64,000 nt of DNA from Nocardia camponoti (GTDB lineage Bacteria; Actinomycetota; Actinomycetes; Mycobacteriales; Mycobacteriaceae): positions 637,570 to 701,569 of the forward strand of contig NZ_BMMW01000001.1 of assembly GCF_014646135.1 (NCBI RefSeq), given 5' to 3'. Below, piece by piece: positions 24,701 to 33,357 of the stretch; the stretch's first letter is position 1; each line of letters starts with the position of its first letter. Under the pieces are notes generated by a model. That model made no database searches. It saw only the letters and a program-made list of their open reading frames with translations, and had not been told where the DNA came from. A program made the translations under genes and the position numbers.

Positions 24701-27180
24701 CCGGCTACCGAAATCGCGGTGACGCGACCCGCGTGAGTAGTCAGCTCTAGTCGGTAGCCGCCTGAATGGGTGATCGCCGTCGGGGCGCCGAGAGCGTCGT
24801 AGTGGAACCGGATGCGGTTGTGATGACGGTCGGTGATCGCCGAGATCGCGAAGTTGCCCAGCTGGGTATCAAGGCCGTCGAGTACGCGCTCAGGAGCGAA
24901 GTGCCACACCAGTTCCCGGTCGGGATCCCACAGGCGGTAGCCGCCGGTTTCGGTGCGGGTGAGTTTCCAGCGTTGACCACCGGTGACGGGTTCGACCCCG
25001 ACACCAACTTCGCTGTGCGGATAGGGCAGCAACATGCCGTCTTCGAAAACCACCGTCGCGTTCTCGGGGCCGACAACGACGCGCATATCCAGCGTCGCTG
25101 ACCAGGACGGGCCGAACCAACGCCCGAACCGGTAGTTCGAGTAGTGACCGCGACGCAGCACAAGCCGCAGAATGCCAGGCAAGTCGACATCGGTTTGCGG
25201 CAGCAGGAACTCGCCGGTGGCCATGTTGACCGGGTCGCGACCTTTGCAGGTTTGCTCATCGGTCGAATTATGTTCTGGCGCATCCTGTTTGCCGGTGTCG
25301 TGGACGTTGTTGCCGCCGCTGCCGTTGTTGTCGTGCTCGTTGGCGGTGTTGAGGTTGTTGTTGGCCTCGGGGTTGGGCTTGGGGTCAGGTGTGTCGTGGG
25401 TGCCGGTCAGGTTGTCGGTGGGGTGGGTTGCATCCGGGTGCGCGTTGCCGGGATCGGTCGCCGGCGCCCGGTCGGGATCGTGTGCGGTGTTGTCGGGCGT
25501 GTGCTCGCCACCGTCGGGGTGCGCGGCCGGGGCGTCACCGTCGTGGGGTCGTGCGGGTGCGTCCGAATCGGGATGTGCGACAGGCGAATCTGGATCGTTT
25601 GGGCGCGCATTGTCAGGCCCGTCGGTGTGAGCGGGCGTGTTGTCGGCGGGAGCGGCTGGTCGATCCGGTGTCGGCGACTCATGTGGCGTAGCACCGTCTG
25701 TCTGCGCGGGCGCGGGACTGTTCGGGGCCCCGTCGGCGGCCGTTGATGGCGAATCCGGGTGTGCGCCAGCGGGATTCGACCCAGGGGCATCCGGGCTCGC
25801 ACCCTCGGGTTTAGCGTCCGGATGCGTTCCCGATGCGGCCGGGTCGTTGTCGGCAGGACTGGTGCCGGGCGAATCAGCAGGCTTCGCCGCCGCGTCAGGA
25901 CGCGTTGATGACGGCGCTTCCGGATGAGTGCCGGTGGGATGGGCCGCTGGCGCGTCGACCTTGGGTGCCGCCGTCGTCAGATTCGGCGCATGAGCCACAT
26001 TCTTGCCCGCGACACTCGCACCGTCTTGGACAACATTGCGCGCGGCGTTGGTGACCTTGGCCGCATCGGTCACCTTGTCCACGGCGGTCAGTCCAACCTT
26101 GGCAGCGCCGCCAGCGCCACCCGTGGCCAACGTGGTGACCAGGTCGCCAGTCAACGCACCCAATGCCTCCGAAGGATTGGTCCGGAACCCCGAAACAAGC
26201 GCCGACACAGTCGCTTTCGGGTCCGCGGCGGCGACGACCATGCCCGTCCCCAGATCCGACATCGACTTGATGTATTCGGCGGGATGAGTCATGTTGTAAA
26301 TATCGGTCGGATTGACCGAACGAACGAACTGCACAATCCCCGTCAACGACGTCAACAAACCCGACGTGAAGTTCAATTTCGCTTGTTCCATTGCCGCGTC
26401 GAGGTCATCAAAATTCGAGCCCCACCGCGAAAGGAATGGCGGTTCCGTTGGCGCGGTCGATGTCGCAGCGTTAATCGCGGTCACGAAAGAATTCGCGGCA
26501 TTATCACGTTGTGTCCGCGCGGCAGTCAGAATCGCCCGCGCAGCATTGCGCATATCCGTCCACGTGTCGGTGAGGTTGCGCCCCTTTTTCTCCTCATCCG
26601 ACTTGGCGTTCCACTCATTTTTACGGTCGCGTTCCTCGCGATCGGCGGCTTCCCACTTCGCAATCGCCTCCGATGCTTTCGCTTGCGCGGCAACAACTTC
26701 GTGATACCAGGCGTCAAGTGCGGTTTTCGCTTTGCCCATCGCGTCTGCGCCGTCCCACCACAGCTTGGGCTGCTTGGAGTACTCCTGGTCGAAGGCCGTC
26801 GCGGTGTCGCCAGTCCAGTCGGCGACGTCGATTTTGCGCAGCGCGTCGCCGGTAGTGTTGATCGCGGTGCCGATCGTCTCAACGTGGCCCTTGACCTCGT
26901 TAATCTTGGCCGGATCGCCCTGAATTAACTCTTTAGGGTCCGACGTTTCGCCGAGCTCTTTCTCCGGGACCGCCGCGCCCAGCGCCGCCGCGATCCGGTC
27001 ACCGAGGCTGTCGAGGGTGTCAGCGAGGCCGTCCGCACCCAGCGCTTTGGCGACAGCGGCTTCGGCATCGAGGACGGTGTTATAAACACCGCCGACTTTC
27101 TCTGCCGCGGTTTCGAGGCCATCTTCGATCTTGTCGCCAATGCTGTTGACCGCATTGCCGATTCCGTCTAACCAACTCAC
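21736..27180 (-). CDS. Rhs/YD-repeat polymorphic toxin with T7SS signal domain and ParB-like C-terminal toxin
   Basis: 1814 aa. Domains in order: an N-terminal helical T7SS-signal/WXG-like region (about 1-300) with DVADWTGDTATAFDQEY near residue 117; a hydrophobic/Ala-rich part; a Pro/Asp/His/Ala-rich low-complexity linker (about 400-640) with many HPD repeats; a DUF6531 start CKGRDPVNMATGEF (about 643); many YD repeats forming a shell (about 700-1600); the Rhs core end DETGLHHNGFRVYDP and DPLGL (about 1640-1690); and a variable C-terminus of about 115 aa. That tip, with DSISQNF, LADALRSG, and VFSLDNRRLAAF, resembles ParB/sulfiredoxin-fold nucleases. Export by an ESX/T7SS is inferred from the N-terminus. 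It lies in one tight operon with two partner genes and the immunity gene. Confidence 0.9.
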   Translation of the reverse strand: MSWLDGIGNAVNSIGDKIEDGLETAAEKVGGVYNTVLDAEAAVAKALGADGLADTLDSLGDRIAAALGAAVPEKELGETSDPKELIQGDPAKINEVKGHVETIGTAINTTGDALRKIDVADWTGDTATAFDQEYSKQPKLWWDGADAMGKAKTALDAWYHEVVAAQAKASEAIAKWEAADREERDRKNEWNAKSDEEKKGRNLTDTWTDMRNAARAILTAARTQRDNAANSFVTAINAATSTAPTEPPFLSRWGSNFDDLDAAMEQAKLNFTSGLLTSLTGIVQFVRSVNPTDIYNMTHPAEYIKSMSDLGTGMVVAAADPKATVSALVSGFRTNPSEALGALTGDLVTTLATGGAGGAAKVGLTAVDKVTDAAKVTNAARNVVQDGASVAGKNVAHAPNLTTAAPKVDAPAAHPTGTHPEAPSSTRPDAAAKPADSPGTSPADNDPAASGTHPDAKPEGASPDAPGSNPAGAHPDSPSTAADGAPNSPAPAQTDGATPHESPTPDRPAAPADNTPAHTDGPDNARPNDPDSPVAHPDSDAPARPHDGDAPAAHPDGGEHTPDNTAHDPDRAPATDPGNAHPDATHPTDNLTGTHDTPDPKPNPEANNNLNTANEHDNNGSGGNNVHDTGKQDAPEHNSTDEQTCKGRDPVNMATGEFLLPQTDVDLPGILRLVLRRGHYSNYRFGRWFGPSWSATLDMRVVVGPENATVVFEDGMLLPYPHSEVGVGVEPVTGGQRWKLTRTETGGYRLWDPDRELVWHFAPERVLDGLDTQLGNFAISAITDRHHNRIRFHYDALGAPTAITHSGGYRLELTTHAGRVTAISVAGEETVTRIREFAYTDGALTTVTNGVGGQTRFAYDAHHRMVSWTDSNNSSVVNTYDEHGRVVVQRGTDGVFNGELDYTEFGAGTGRLTRSVNSQGAVTSYGFDSDLRLRDLLTPDGGHRHIDYNALRKPLAVTEPDGAVTRYAYTADGDVAVITRPDGSQISIDYAYANRPSRITNPDGTVLEREWSKSGDLAATVDALGGRTTFAYADNGAVQQISDPDGNRTHVEVNAAGLPIAITDAYGATTRIVRDHCGRPIHVTDPIGSTTRYEWNAEGRLAARVDAQGHRETWTYDGENNLLRHVNAIGAATTYTYGGFDKVAARTDPDGSTTRYLYDTELRLTAVINPLGHRWSYEYDPTGRLIAETDYTGATTTYTHTASGRIATVTPATGVTRSHRYDILGNLTSITADTGEYLSYTHDAAGRVLTALNGVDETPTHALEFTYTATGAVATQKLDDQPAMVNDYDHRGRRTSRTTPTGSTTTWSYNSLGQVTAMTADDQPITFTHDRAGRLAGWRIGEVEIDRTFTPTGQLATQQVTGFPAATLSLNLGFGDAPARPDPFTIRRDEYAYRPDGFLTHHRSTSQGAAPTLAEYALDALGRVTSITRDAQLSEAYEYDGLSNITASLPFDPAPETPSVPPQLEGREYHNNLLVRDGRNHYYYDPAGRLIRKVTTRISRKPAVWHYRYNAFDQLTDVYTPEGEWWQYTYDALGDRTSKCLLDPTGNRTSELVRFVFDDNTLVEEIGPHCCARWSYLPGTRIALTQSASSTLAAIVVDQSGLALQLVHPSAEAKGTGRYKLWGDAVWRGISTPLRFAGQYADDETGLHHNGFRVYDPAVGRYTTSDPCGISPSPNPYGYPRNPTHWADPLGLAPDACSPGSRVPEVVDPSTVRFTQDSISQNFRNGDSVFSLADALRSGRVLPGEVPAIRVFERDGNVFSLDNRRLAAFQMAGVEVPVVPATAAEVARDAFKMTSKTDGQNIRIRGEGGLIWPN

Positions 27181-27183
27181 GAA

Positions 27184-27795
27184 CTATTTCCCCGCCCCAC
27201 CCTGCTGTGCTTGCTGAATTTCGGCAACCTTGGCCGCGACACCGGTATCCCACGCGACGCCAGGCCCGAACTTGCCTGGATTATCTATCGCGTACTGGCC
27301 GACTTGGTGAAGCGTCGACACATTATTGCCCACGTGGTTCGCCGCATCAACAAAGGATTCTTTGCTGTAATTGTGGTTCAGAACGAAATTGACGGAATTA
27401 TTCGATAACACTTCGCCCCACGACATCTTGTCGATGTCAGCATCGCTCGCATGCGGGTTACCCGCAACGTGAGTGAACATTTCCTTGAACGTGGATTGGA
27501 ACTGTTCGTCCATGATGTAGTAACGGCCAGCCGACAAATTCAGGATCTGCGCGATCGAGTTGCCTGACTGCACTAACGCCCGCACACCCCATGACCAACG
27601 CTCGGTGAAGGTCTCAAAACTGGCTTGCGCGTTGGGTTTCCCGATCTCAAGTGACGACATCGTCAACAGCGAAAACCCACGACCCACCGCGCCGGTCTCC
27701 CCAATCCCCATTGCAGAGAGTTCACCGATGATCGAGGTAATGCCGGTCGCAGCTTGAGTAAGCAGGGTCGGATCAACGTTGAGATTGTCAGCCAT
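27184..27795 (-). CDS. WXG/ESX-superfamily-like helical partner of the Rhs toxin
   Basis: 203 aa, predicted almost entirely helical, no signal peptide. The N-terminal 110 residues (NVDPTLLTQAATGITSIIGEL ... GVRALVQSGNSIAQILN, given in part) resemble the amphipathic helical hairpins of WXG100/ESX-associated proteins. A second, Asn-rich helical part follows. It ends three bases before the Rhs start, so it should be made with the toxin and may form the heterodimer needed for type VII secretion (inference). I cannot name a precise family. It overlaps the preceding SseB-like gene by eight bases. Confidence 0.6.
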   Translation of the reverse strand: MADNLNVDPTLLTQAATGITSIIGELSAMGIGETGAVGRGFSLLTMSSLEIGKPNAQASFETFTERWSWGVRALVQSGNSIAQILNLSAGRYYIMDEQFQSTFKEMFTHVAGNPHASDADIDKMSWGEVLSNNSVNFVLNHNYSKESFVDAANHVGNNVSTLHQVGQYAIDNPGKFGPGVAWDTGVAAKVAEIQQAQQGGAGK

Positions 27796-28174
27796 CGGCA
27801 GCCTCAGCGACGGCGGGCGGGAACGTCATCGGCGCCGAGCTGAGCATGTCGACCGCGACCCCGGTCGGCACTGATTGCTCATCGGCGAAGGCTTTGAGCC
27901 GCCGACCAAGGAAGGTGTGGAAGCGGTACTGGTCATCGGCGGCCACCCCGCGCGCAACCATGAATCGCGCGTACTCAGTCAGCCCGGTGAACGCGCACAC
28001 CCACGCGACGCCACCCACGTCCAGGGTGAACAACCTGTCCTCTGGGCCCAGCAACGGCACGAGCAACGCTGCCTCGTCGAATGCAGCCACCAACTCGTTC
28101 GCGACCCCGAACCCGCCGTAGAACGCCGCGATCTCCGAACGCAGCCGGTCGGCATCAACAACAAAATCGAGCAT
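27788..28174 (-). CDS. SseB-like protein
   Basis: 128 aa cytosolic protein. Seen: a central LVPLLGPEDRLFTLDVGGVAWVCAFTGLTEY (in part), the pattern of the SseB N-terminal domain ('lyvP...d......g..wlpvFTs.ee'), then a helical tail with FHTFLGRRLKAFADEQSVPTG. I chose ATG at 28174 because AGGAG stands six bases before it; ATG at 28201 has no good site. First gene of the Rhs operon. SseB-like proteins are often encoded beside ESX-linked polymorphic toxins and may act as chaperones; its role here is inferred. Confidence 0.65.
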   Translation of the reverse strand: MLDFVVDADRLRSEIAAFYGGFGVANELVAAFDEAALLVPLLGPEDRLFTLDVGGVAWVCAFTGLTEYARFMVARGVAADDQYRFHTFLGRRLKAFADEQSVPTGVAVDMLSSAPMTFPPAVAEAADG

Positions 28175-28244
28175 GTCCGCTCCTATCTTCCCCTCGGACA
28201 TCGCTCGCCACGGTAACGAATGGCGCCTACGGGTGTCCACCCGG

Positions 28245-28877
28245 TCAGTGCGCCCCGCTCATCGCCATGCCCGCACCAACGCCCACAATCATCACCCCAC
28301 CCGTACCGCCAACCGCCTCCAATCGGCGCGGGGACGACGCGAACCACGTGCGGGCCCGTGCTGCCGTCAACGCCCAAATGCTGTCCGACAACACCTGAAT
28401 CGACAGGGCAATCAAACCGAGCGTCAGCATCTGTAGCGGGAGCGCGCCGTTTTCCGGGGTCGTGAACTGCGGCAACGCCGCGCCGAAGAACACGATCGTT
28501 TTCGGGTTCGTCGCGCCGACGATCACACCCTGACGGAAGACGCGGGAGGCGTGACCAGCGGGTGCCTCGTTGACAACCTCAGCGAGTTTCTTGCGCGACC
28601 GGATTGTCGTGATACCCAAATACACCATGTAGCACGCGCCAACGACTTTCACGACGGTGAACGCCACCGCCGACGCCATCACCAACGCGCCGAGCCCAAC
28701 AACCACGGCGAGCAGCGGGACCATCGACCCGCACGTCCCGCCCGCTACCGACAACAACGCCGAGCGGCGGCCCAGCGCCAACGCGCGACCAATCGCGAAC
28801 AACACGTTCGGGCCGGGGATGACGATGATGATGGTCGCGGCGAGAGCGAAAGCGGCCGCGTGTGACAGCGAAACCAT
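28245..28877 (-). CDS. LysE family amino-acid exporter
   Basis: 210 aa membrane protein with about six hydrophobic segments. Seen: IIVIPGPNVLFAIGRALALGRR (residues about 15-36, in part; the 'PGPn' motif is diagnostic), GACYMVYLGITTIRSR (about 74-89) and GVIVGATNPKTIVFFGAALPQF, also typical. The family exports basic or other amino acids. Start ATG at 28877 is chosen because the TMS1 begins right after; the longer frame adds an Arg-rich lead. It follows ddaH by 17 bases and probably exports citrulline, ornithine or a related product of that pathway (inference). A 66-bp copy of its 3' end lies at 20181. Confidence 0.88.
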   Translation of the reverse strand: MVSLSHAAAFALAATIIIVIPGPNVLFAIGRALALGRRSALLSVAGGTCGSMVPLLAVVVGLGALVMASAVAFTVVKVVGACYMVYLGITTIRSRKKLAEVVNEAPAGHASRVFRQGVIVGATNPKTIVFFGAALPQFTTPENGALPLQMLTLGLIALSIQVLSDSIWALTAARARTWFASSPRRLEAVGGTGGVMIVGVGAGMAMSGAH

Positions 28878-28894
28878 CGCCCCTAGTTTAGTCG

Positions 28895-29761
28895 CTACGC
28901 GCCACCCACGCGATCGCGCCGCGAATGCTGTTCGAGCACACAGCATTTCACGCCGCCACCACCCTTGCGCAGTTCGGACATGTCGACGGGCACCGGTTGG
29001 AAACCCCGCTCCCGCAACGCGGCGATGAGGTGCGTGGCCCCGGGATCAAGAAACACGTGCTGCCCGTCGCTGACCCCGTTGAGCCCAAACGACAGCGCGT
29101 CATTCTCGTCAGCCACGATCGCGTCGGGATACAGCGCGGCAAGCACATCCTGGGCCGCAGGACTAAACGCGGCCGGGTAGTACGCGATGGTGTCGTCATC
29201 GAGGACCATCAGCGCGGTGTCGAGGTGATAGAAACGCGGATCGACCAGCTCAAGCGAAACGACCGGCAACCCGAAATACTGCTCGACTTCCGCATGCGCC
29301 GACAGCGAACAGCGGAACCCCACGCCCGCGAGAATTCGCGACCCCGCGTACGCGAAATCGCCCTCACCCTCATTGGTTTCCGACGCTGGCGCTAAATCAG
29401 CGAGGTCGCGGCCGGAAAACCAATGGTGATACGCCGGACCTTCGGCCGCTCGTTCCTCGTGCGCGAACCGTGCCGACAGCGCGCGACCACCGATGACGAC
29501 GCCCGAATTCGCCGCGAACACCATGTCGGGCAAGCCCGGTTCGCCCGGCACGACGTCGACGGTGTGGCCGTAACTTTCCAACTTCGCCCGCAGAATGTCC
29601 CATTGCGCGAGCGCGCGCGGCCGGTCTACCGGCGTTTTCGGGTCCATCCACGGATTGATCGTGTAACTGACGGTGAAGTGTTCGGGTCGACACATCACGT
29701 AGCGGCGCGGTGTCGCTACGCGTGCGGCGGCCGGGTCAGGTGAGGGCGCAATGGCGGTCAT
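28895..29761 (-). CDS. ddaH: Dimethylarginine dimethylaminohydrolase (DDAH family)
   Basis: Amidinotransferase-fold hydrolase that converts methylarginines (or arginine-like substrates) to citrulline plus an amine. 288 aa. Seen: FAANSG (82-87), EGEGDF (131-136), catalytic His in RFYHLDT (His 179) and nucleophilic Cys in GGGGVKCC (Cys 273), all at expected places. ATG at 29761. Divergent from an Lrp/AsnC regulator 128 bases away and followed by a LysE exporter, a typical set for arginine-derivative breakdown. Arginine deiminase activity cannot be excluded from sequence alone. Confidence 0.88.
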   Translation of the reverse strand: MTAIAPSPDPAAARVATPRRYVMCRPEHFTVSYTINPWMDPKTPVDRPRALAQWDILRAKLESYGHTVDVVPGEPGLPDMVFAANSGVVIGGRALSARFAHEERAAEGPAYHHWFSGRDLADLAPASETNEGEGDFAYAGSRILAGVGFRCSLSAHAEVEQYFGLPVVSLELVDPRFYHLDTALMVLDDDTIAYYPAAFSPAAQDVLAALYPDAIVADENDALSFGLNGVSDGQHVFLDPGATHLIAALRERGFQPVPVDMSELRKGGGGVKCCVLEQHSRRDRVGGA

Positions 29762-29850
29762 CGAATACTCCTGGCGGCAAGCGGGGCGACGGACGGTACA
29801 GACCGGGTGCTACGACGATAATCTCCACTCCGTTGCACGAGGAAGGCCAC

Positions 29851-29892
29851 TTTATTGCGTGTCGAGGCAATTGAGCGCATATTTGTTGCGTG
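29851..29892 (+). promoter_or_regulatory. Candidate Lrp/AsnC sites (TTTATTGCGTG / TTTGTTGCGTG)
   Basis: Two direct copies, 29851-29861 and 29882-29892, 31 bases apart (about three helical turns), with a related CGTTGCACG near 29831. The second overlaps the GTG start of the regulator. Spaced direct repeats on one DNA face fit multimeric Lrp binding and would control both ddaH and lrp. Confidence 0.4.
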
Positions 29893-30327
29893 GACGACCT
29901 CGACCGACGCATCCTCGGCCAATTACTCGCCAACGCGCGCGCCACCTTCGGCGACATTGGCTCAGTGGTCGGGCTATCGGCGCCCGCGGTGAAACGGCGC
30001 GTGGACAAGATGGTCGCGAACGGGCATATCACCGGCTTCACCGCCCAGGTCAACCCGACCGCGCTCGGTTGGACAACCGAGGCCTACGTCGAGGTGTATT
30101 ACCGCGACAACATCTCCCCCGCCGAGCTGCGCCGCACGCTGGAACCGATTCCACAGGTCGTCGGCGTGTGGACGATCGCGGGCGAAGCCGACGCGCTCGT
30201 GCATGTGATGGCGACCGATATGGCCGAGATTGAGGTGACCGTGGAGCGGATCAGGGAGAACGCGCGGGTAGGACGCACGCGCAGTTCGCTGGTGATGTCG
30301 CGGTTGCTTGAACGCTCCCGCACCTGA
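29890..30327 (+). CDS. Lrp/AsnC family transcriptional regulator
   Basis: 145 aa. Seen: N-terminal helix-turn-helix starting [23 protein letters not shown], with recognition part [21 protein letters not shown] (in part, about residues 30-50), followed by an alpha/beta RAM/AsnC effector domain with [21 protein letters not shown] (in part). Start GTG at 29890. Divergent from ddaH; it probably senses arginine or a derivative and switches ddaH-lysE (inference from the arrangement). Confidence 0.88.
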   Translation: MDDLDRRILGQLLANARATFGDIGSVVGLSAPAVKRRVDKMVANGHITGFTAQVNPTALGWTTEAYVEVYYRDNISPAELRRTLEPIPQVVGVWTIAGEADALVHVMATDMAEIEVTVERIRENARVGRTRSSLVMSRLLERSRT

Positions 30328-30358
30328 ACCACCTGCACGCCGCCGTTACGGCAGGTTC

Positions 30359-30364
30359 TAGGGT
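30359..30364 (+). promoter_or_regulatory. Probable -10 element (TAGGGT) of cobH
   Basis: TAGGGTTGT stands seven bases before the cobH ATG, as ahead of cobG, so a leaderless or near-leaderless transcript is likely. A weak hairpin (ACCTGC/GCAGGT) just upstream may end the lrp transcript. Confidence 0.45.
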
Positions 30365-30371
30365 TGTGCCC

Positions 30372-31007
30372 ATGTCCGACGTGCGTGCCAGCTACCTCAC
30401 CGACGGGGCCGAGATCTATCGGCGCTCGTTCGCGACGATCCGCGCCGAAGCCGACCTGTCGGGCTTCCCCGCCGACGTCGAGCGGGTCGCGGTGCGGATG
30501 ATCCACGGGTGCGGACAGGTCGACCTCGCGCCCGACATCGCCTACTCCCCCGGTGTTGTCGCCGCCGCCCGCGCGGCGTTGCGTGCTGGCAAACCGATTC
30601 TGTGCGACGCGAATATGGTCGCGTCCGGTGTCACGCGCAAGCGGTTGCCCGCCGACAACGAGGTGCTGTGCAACCTCACCGATCCCCGCGTGCCCGCGCT
30701 CGCCGCCGAACTGGGCAACACGCGCTCGGTCGCCGCGCTTGACCTGCTGCGCGACCGACTCGACGGTGCCGTCGTCGCGATCGGCAACGCGCCGACCGCG
30801 CTGTTCCACCTCCTCGACATGCTCGACGCCGGTGCGCCGAAACCCGCTGCGGTGATTGGCATTCCGGTGGGGTTCATCGGTGCTGCCGAATCCAAGCAGG
30901 CATTGATCGACTTCGGTGGGATCGAATATTTGACCGTGCGCGGCAGGCGGGGTGGCAGCGCCATCACCGCGTCCGCGCTGAACGCGATCGCTAGCGAGGC
31001 AGAGTGA
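30372..31007 (+). CDS. cobH: Precorrin-8X methylmutase CobH
   Basis: Moves the C-11 methyl group to C-12, giving hydrogenobyrinic acid, in the cytosolic aerobic B12 pathway. 211 aa, normal length. Seen: [12 protein letters not shown] (residues 43-54) with the catalytic His 45, [14 protein letters not shown] and [14 protein letters not shown] near residue 155. ATG at 30372 is preferred over the GTG two codons before it because of the promoter position. The stop overlaps the cobIJ start (GTGA), so the two are coupled. Confidence 0.95.
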   Translation: MSDVRASYLTDGAEIYRRSFATIRAEADLSGFPADVERVAVRMIHGCGQVDLAPDIAYSPGVVAAARAALRAGKPILCDANMVASGVTRKRLPADNEVLCNLTDPRVPALAAELGNTRSVAALDLLRDRLDGAVVAIGNAPTALFHLLDMLDAGAPKPAAVIGIPVGFIGAAESKQALIDFGGIEYLTVRGRRGGSAITASALNAIASEAE

Positions 31008-32635
31008 CCGGCAAACTGTGGGGCATCGGGCTTGGACCCGGCGACCCGGAACTCGTCACCGTCAAAGCCGCGCGCATTATCGGCGCGGCCGACGTGATCG
31101 CCTTCCACAGCGCGCGCCACGGCCGCAGCATTTCCCGCGCGATCGCCGAACCGTATTTCCGGCCAGGTCAGCTCGAAGAACACCTGGTCTACCCGGTGAC
31201 GACCGAGACGACCGATCACCCCGGCGGCTACCAGGGCGCGATCGACGAGTTCTACACCGAAGCCGCCGAACGGCTCGCGGTGCATCTGGCCGCTGGGCGC
31301 GATGTCGCGTTGCTCGCCGCTGGTGACCCGCTGTTTTACAGCTCCTACATGCACATGCACCGCCGCCTCGCCGACCGGTTCGAAGCCGAGATCGTGCCGG
31401 GGGTGACGTCGGTGAGCGCCGCGTCGGCCGCGCTTGGGACACCGCTGGTTGAGGGCGAACAGGTGCTGACAGTCCTTCCAGGGACGATGCCGGTCGACGA
31501 ACTCACCGAGCGGCTGCGCAACACCGAAGCGGCGGCGATCATGAAGCTCGGTCGCACGTTTCCCGGTGTGCGGCAAGCGCTTTCGGACTCGGGCCGCCTT
31601 GACGACGCGTATTACGTCGAACGGGCGTCGACGAAGCGGCAGCGGGTGTTGCCGGTCGCGGAGGTGGACGAGTCCCAGGTGCCGTACTTCGCGATCACGT
31701 TGGTGCCCGGGCCGACCCCGACTCTGCCGTTGGCGAGCTTGTCTGCGAACGAAAAGCGTTCGGACACAGGTGATCTGAGCGCTGTGCCGTTGGAGCACCG
31801 AGCCGCGACAGACACGCGCACGGGGCCTGTCGTCGAGCAAACAGATGCCGTCGTCACGCACGAAACCCCTTCGCGCGCGGGCGAAGTCGTCGTCGTTGGC
31901 CTCGGCCCCGGCGCGCAAGAGTGGACCACCCCCGAAGTCACCGTCGCCCTCGACGCCGCAACCGACCTCGTCGGCTACACCACCTACCTCAATCGCGTGA
32001 CCCCGCGCCCCGGCCAGCAGCGCCACGCCAGCGACAACAAGGTCGAATCCGAGCGTGCCGCAATGGCTTTGGACCTCGCCAAACGCGGCAAGCGCGTCGT
32101 TGTCGTCTCGTCCGGCGACCCCGGCGTGTTCGCGATGGCCGCCGCCGTGCTTGAGGTGTCGGCCGAACCTCAGTTCGCCAACGTCACAGTACGGGTGCTG
32201 CCGGGCATGACGGCGGCGAACGCGGTGGCCAGTCGGGTCGGCGCACCGCTCGGGCACGACTACGCGATGATCTCGCTATCGGATCGACTCAAGCCGTGGG
32301 ACGTTGTCGCCCAACGACTTTCGGCTGTCGCCGCCGCCGACATGGCGATCGCGATCTACAACCCCGCGTCAACGCAACGGCGCTGGCAGGTCGACGCGAT
32401 GCGCAGCGTGCTCCTGGAACACCGAGACCCCGAAACCCCCGTTGTCGTCGGCCGCGACGTCGGCGGGCCGACCGAATCCGTGCGCGTCACCACCCTCGCC
32501 GACCTCAACCCCGACGAAGTCGACATGCGCACGCTGTTGATCATCGGCGCGTCAACGACCACCGCGTTCACCAGCCCCGACGGGACCCGTGTCTTCACCG
32601 CGCGCCGCTATGGAGTTCCCGCGACCCCCGCGTAA
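31004..32635 (+). CDS. cobIJ: Fused CobI-CobJ: precorrin-2 C20- and precorrin-3B C17-methyltransferase
   Basis: Two SAM-dependent tetrapyrrole methyltransferases in one 543-aa chain, the arrangement known from mycobacteria. CobI part (about 1-245): [18 protein letters not shown] at the start, [15 protein letters not shown], and [18 protein letters not shown]. CobJ part (about 290-543): [62 protein letters not shown] (in part). Between them lies a linker of about 50 residues rich in Ser/Thr/Ala/Glu. CobI forms precorrin-3A; CobJ acts after CobG on precorrin-3B. GTG start at 31004 overlaps cobH. Confidence 0.95.
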   Translation: MTGKLWGIGLGPGDPELVTVKAARIIGAADVIAFHSARHGRSISRAIAEPYFRPGQLEEHLVYPVTTETTDHPGGYQGAIDEFYTEAAERLAVHLAAGRDVALLAAGDPLFYSSYMHMHRRLADRFEAEIVPGVTSVSAASAALGTPLVEGEQVLTVLPGTMPVDELTERLRNTEAAAIMKLGRTFPGVRQALSDSGRLDDAYYVERASTKRQRVLPVAEVDESQVPYFAITLVPGPTPTLPLASLSANEKRSDTGDLSAVPLEHRAATDTRTGPVVEQTDAVVTHETPSRAGEVVVVGLGPGAQEWTTPEVTVALDAATDLVGYTTYLNRVTPRPGQQRHASDNKVESERAAMALDLAKRGKRVVVVSSGDPGVFAMAAAVLEVSAEPQFANVTVRVLPGMTAANAVASRVGAPLGHDYAMISLSDRLKPWDVVAQRLSAVAAADMAIAIYNPASTQRRWQVDAMRSVLLEHRDPETPVVVGRDVGGPTESVRVTTLADLNPDEVDMRTLLIIGASTTTAFTSPDGTRVFTARRYGVPATPA

Positions 32636-32636
32636 C

Positions 32637-32651
32637 GTTCCACAAAGGAAC
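32637..32651. promoter_or_regulatory. Candidate PadR operator GTTCC-N5-GGAAC
   Basis: A 15-base perfect inverted repeat 22 bases before the PadR start and immediately after the cobIJ stop. PadR proteins commonly repress their own genes through such palindromes near the start. It is the only palindrome in this gap. Confidence 0.4.
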
Positions 32652-32673
32652 ATAGTTCGAAGGGAGTAGACCG

Positions 32674-33213
32674 TTGACCGACACCGCGACTCGACGCCGC
32701 CCGCTGAACTCCACCGCGGCCTCGCTACTGGGTTTCCTACACGAGGGCCCGATGTCGGGCTGGGACCTAGCGACCCAGGCCCAGCACCGCATCGGCGACT
32801 TTTGGACCATCACGCAAAGCCAGGTCTATCGCGAACTGGGCGCGATGGACACCGCAGGACTCGTCACCCGAGGCGAACCGGGTGCGCGCGAACGCACGCC
32901 CTACCGCATCACCGAGGCGGGCCGCGAAGCGTTTGCTGAGTGGGTGAGCCGCGACCCGGGCGCGGAAACGATTCGGGTGCCGCTGCTGCTGACCTTGTCG
33001 TTCGGCGACCATCTCGACCCGAAACACCGCGACCGCATCATCGCCGCCAACAAAGACGTCCACCAGGACCGACTCGACCGCTACCTCGACGAAGATGCCA
33101 GCGCGCTCGGCCCGAACCAGCAGGCAACGCTCGCGTTCGGCATCGCCTACGAACGCGCGGTCCTCGAGTGGTTTGACCAGCTGCCCACGATTTTCGCGAA
33201 CGACCGGCGCTAG
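32674..33213 (+). CDS. PadR family transcriptional regulator
   Basis: 179 aa. Seen: N-terminal winged helix (about 12-85) with LLGFLHEGPMSGWDLATQAQ, TQSQVYRELGAMDTAGLVTRG (in part) and the wing RTPYRITEAGREAF, then a C-terminal helical domain (about 95-175) with HQDRLDRYLDEDASALG and a final YERAVLEWFDQLP helix. Start TTG at 32674 with GAAGGGAG upstream. There is no obvious target transporter next to it; a cobalamin role is not implied by its position. Its own operator probably lies just upstream. Confidence 0.85.
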   Translation: MTDTATRRRPLNSTAASLLGFLHEGPMSGWDLATQAQHRIGDFWTITQSQVYRELGAMDTAGLVTRGEPGARERTPYRITEAGREAFAEWVSRDPGAETIRVPLLLTLSFGDHLDPKHRDRIIAANKDVHQDRLDRYLDEDASALGPNQQATLAFGIAYERAVLEWFDQLPTIFANDRR

Positions 33214-33357
33214 CTGGGGACCGCCGCGGCCTCGCACAGCGGGCAATCAACGAGTGGAACACCACGGTCGCACACGCCTCGCCAATATCAGCGCGCTCGT
33301 CTGCTCGCGGATGGATCACCACCAAGTGACAGCGGTACTGCTTCGCGCGCCGAATAC

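Noticed and set aside
23400..24800. Apparent short-period DNA repeats in the middle of the Rhs gene
   Set aside because: They follow from the protein YD repeats and are ordinary for Rhs shells, not a CRISPR or satellite.
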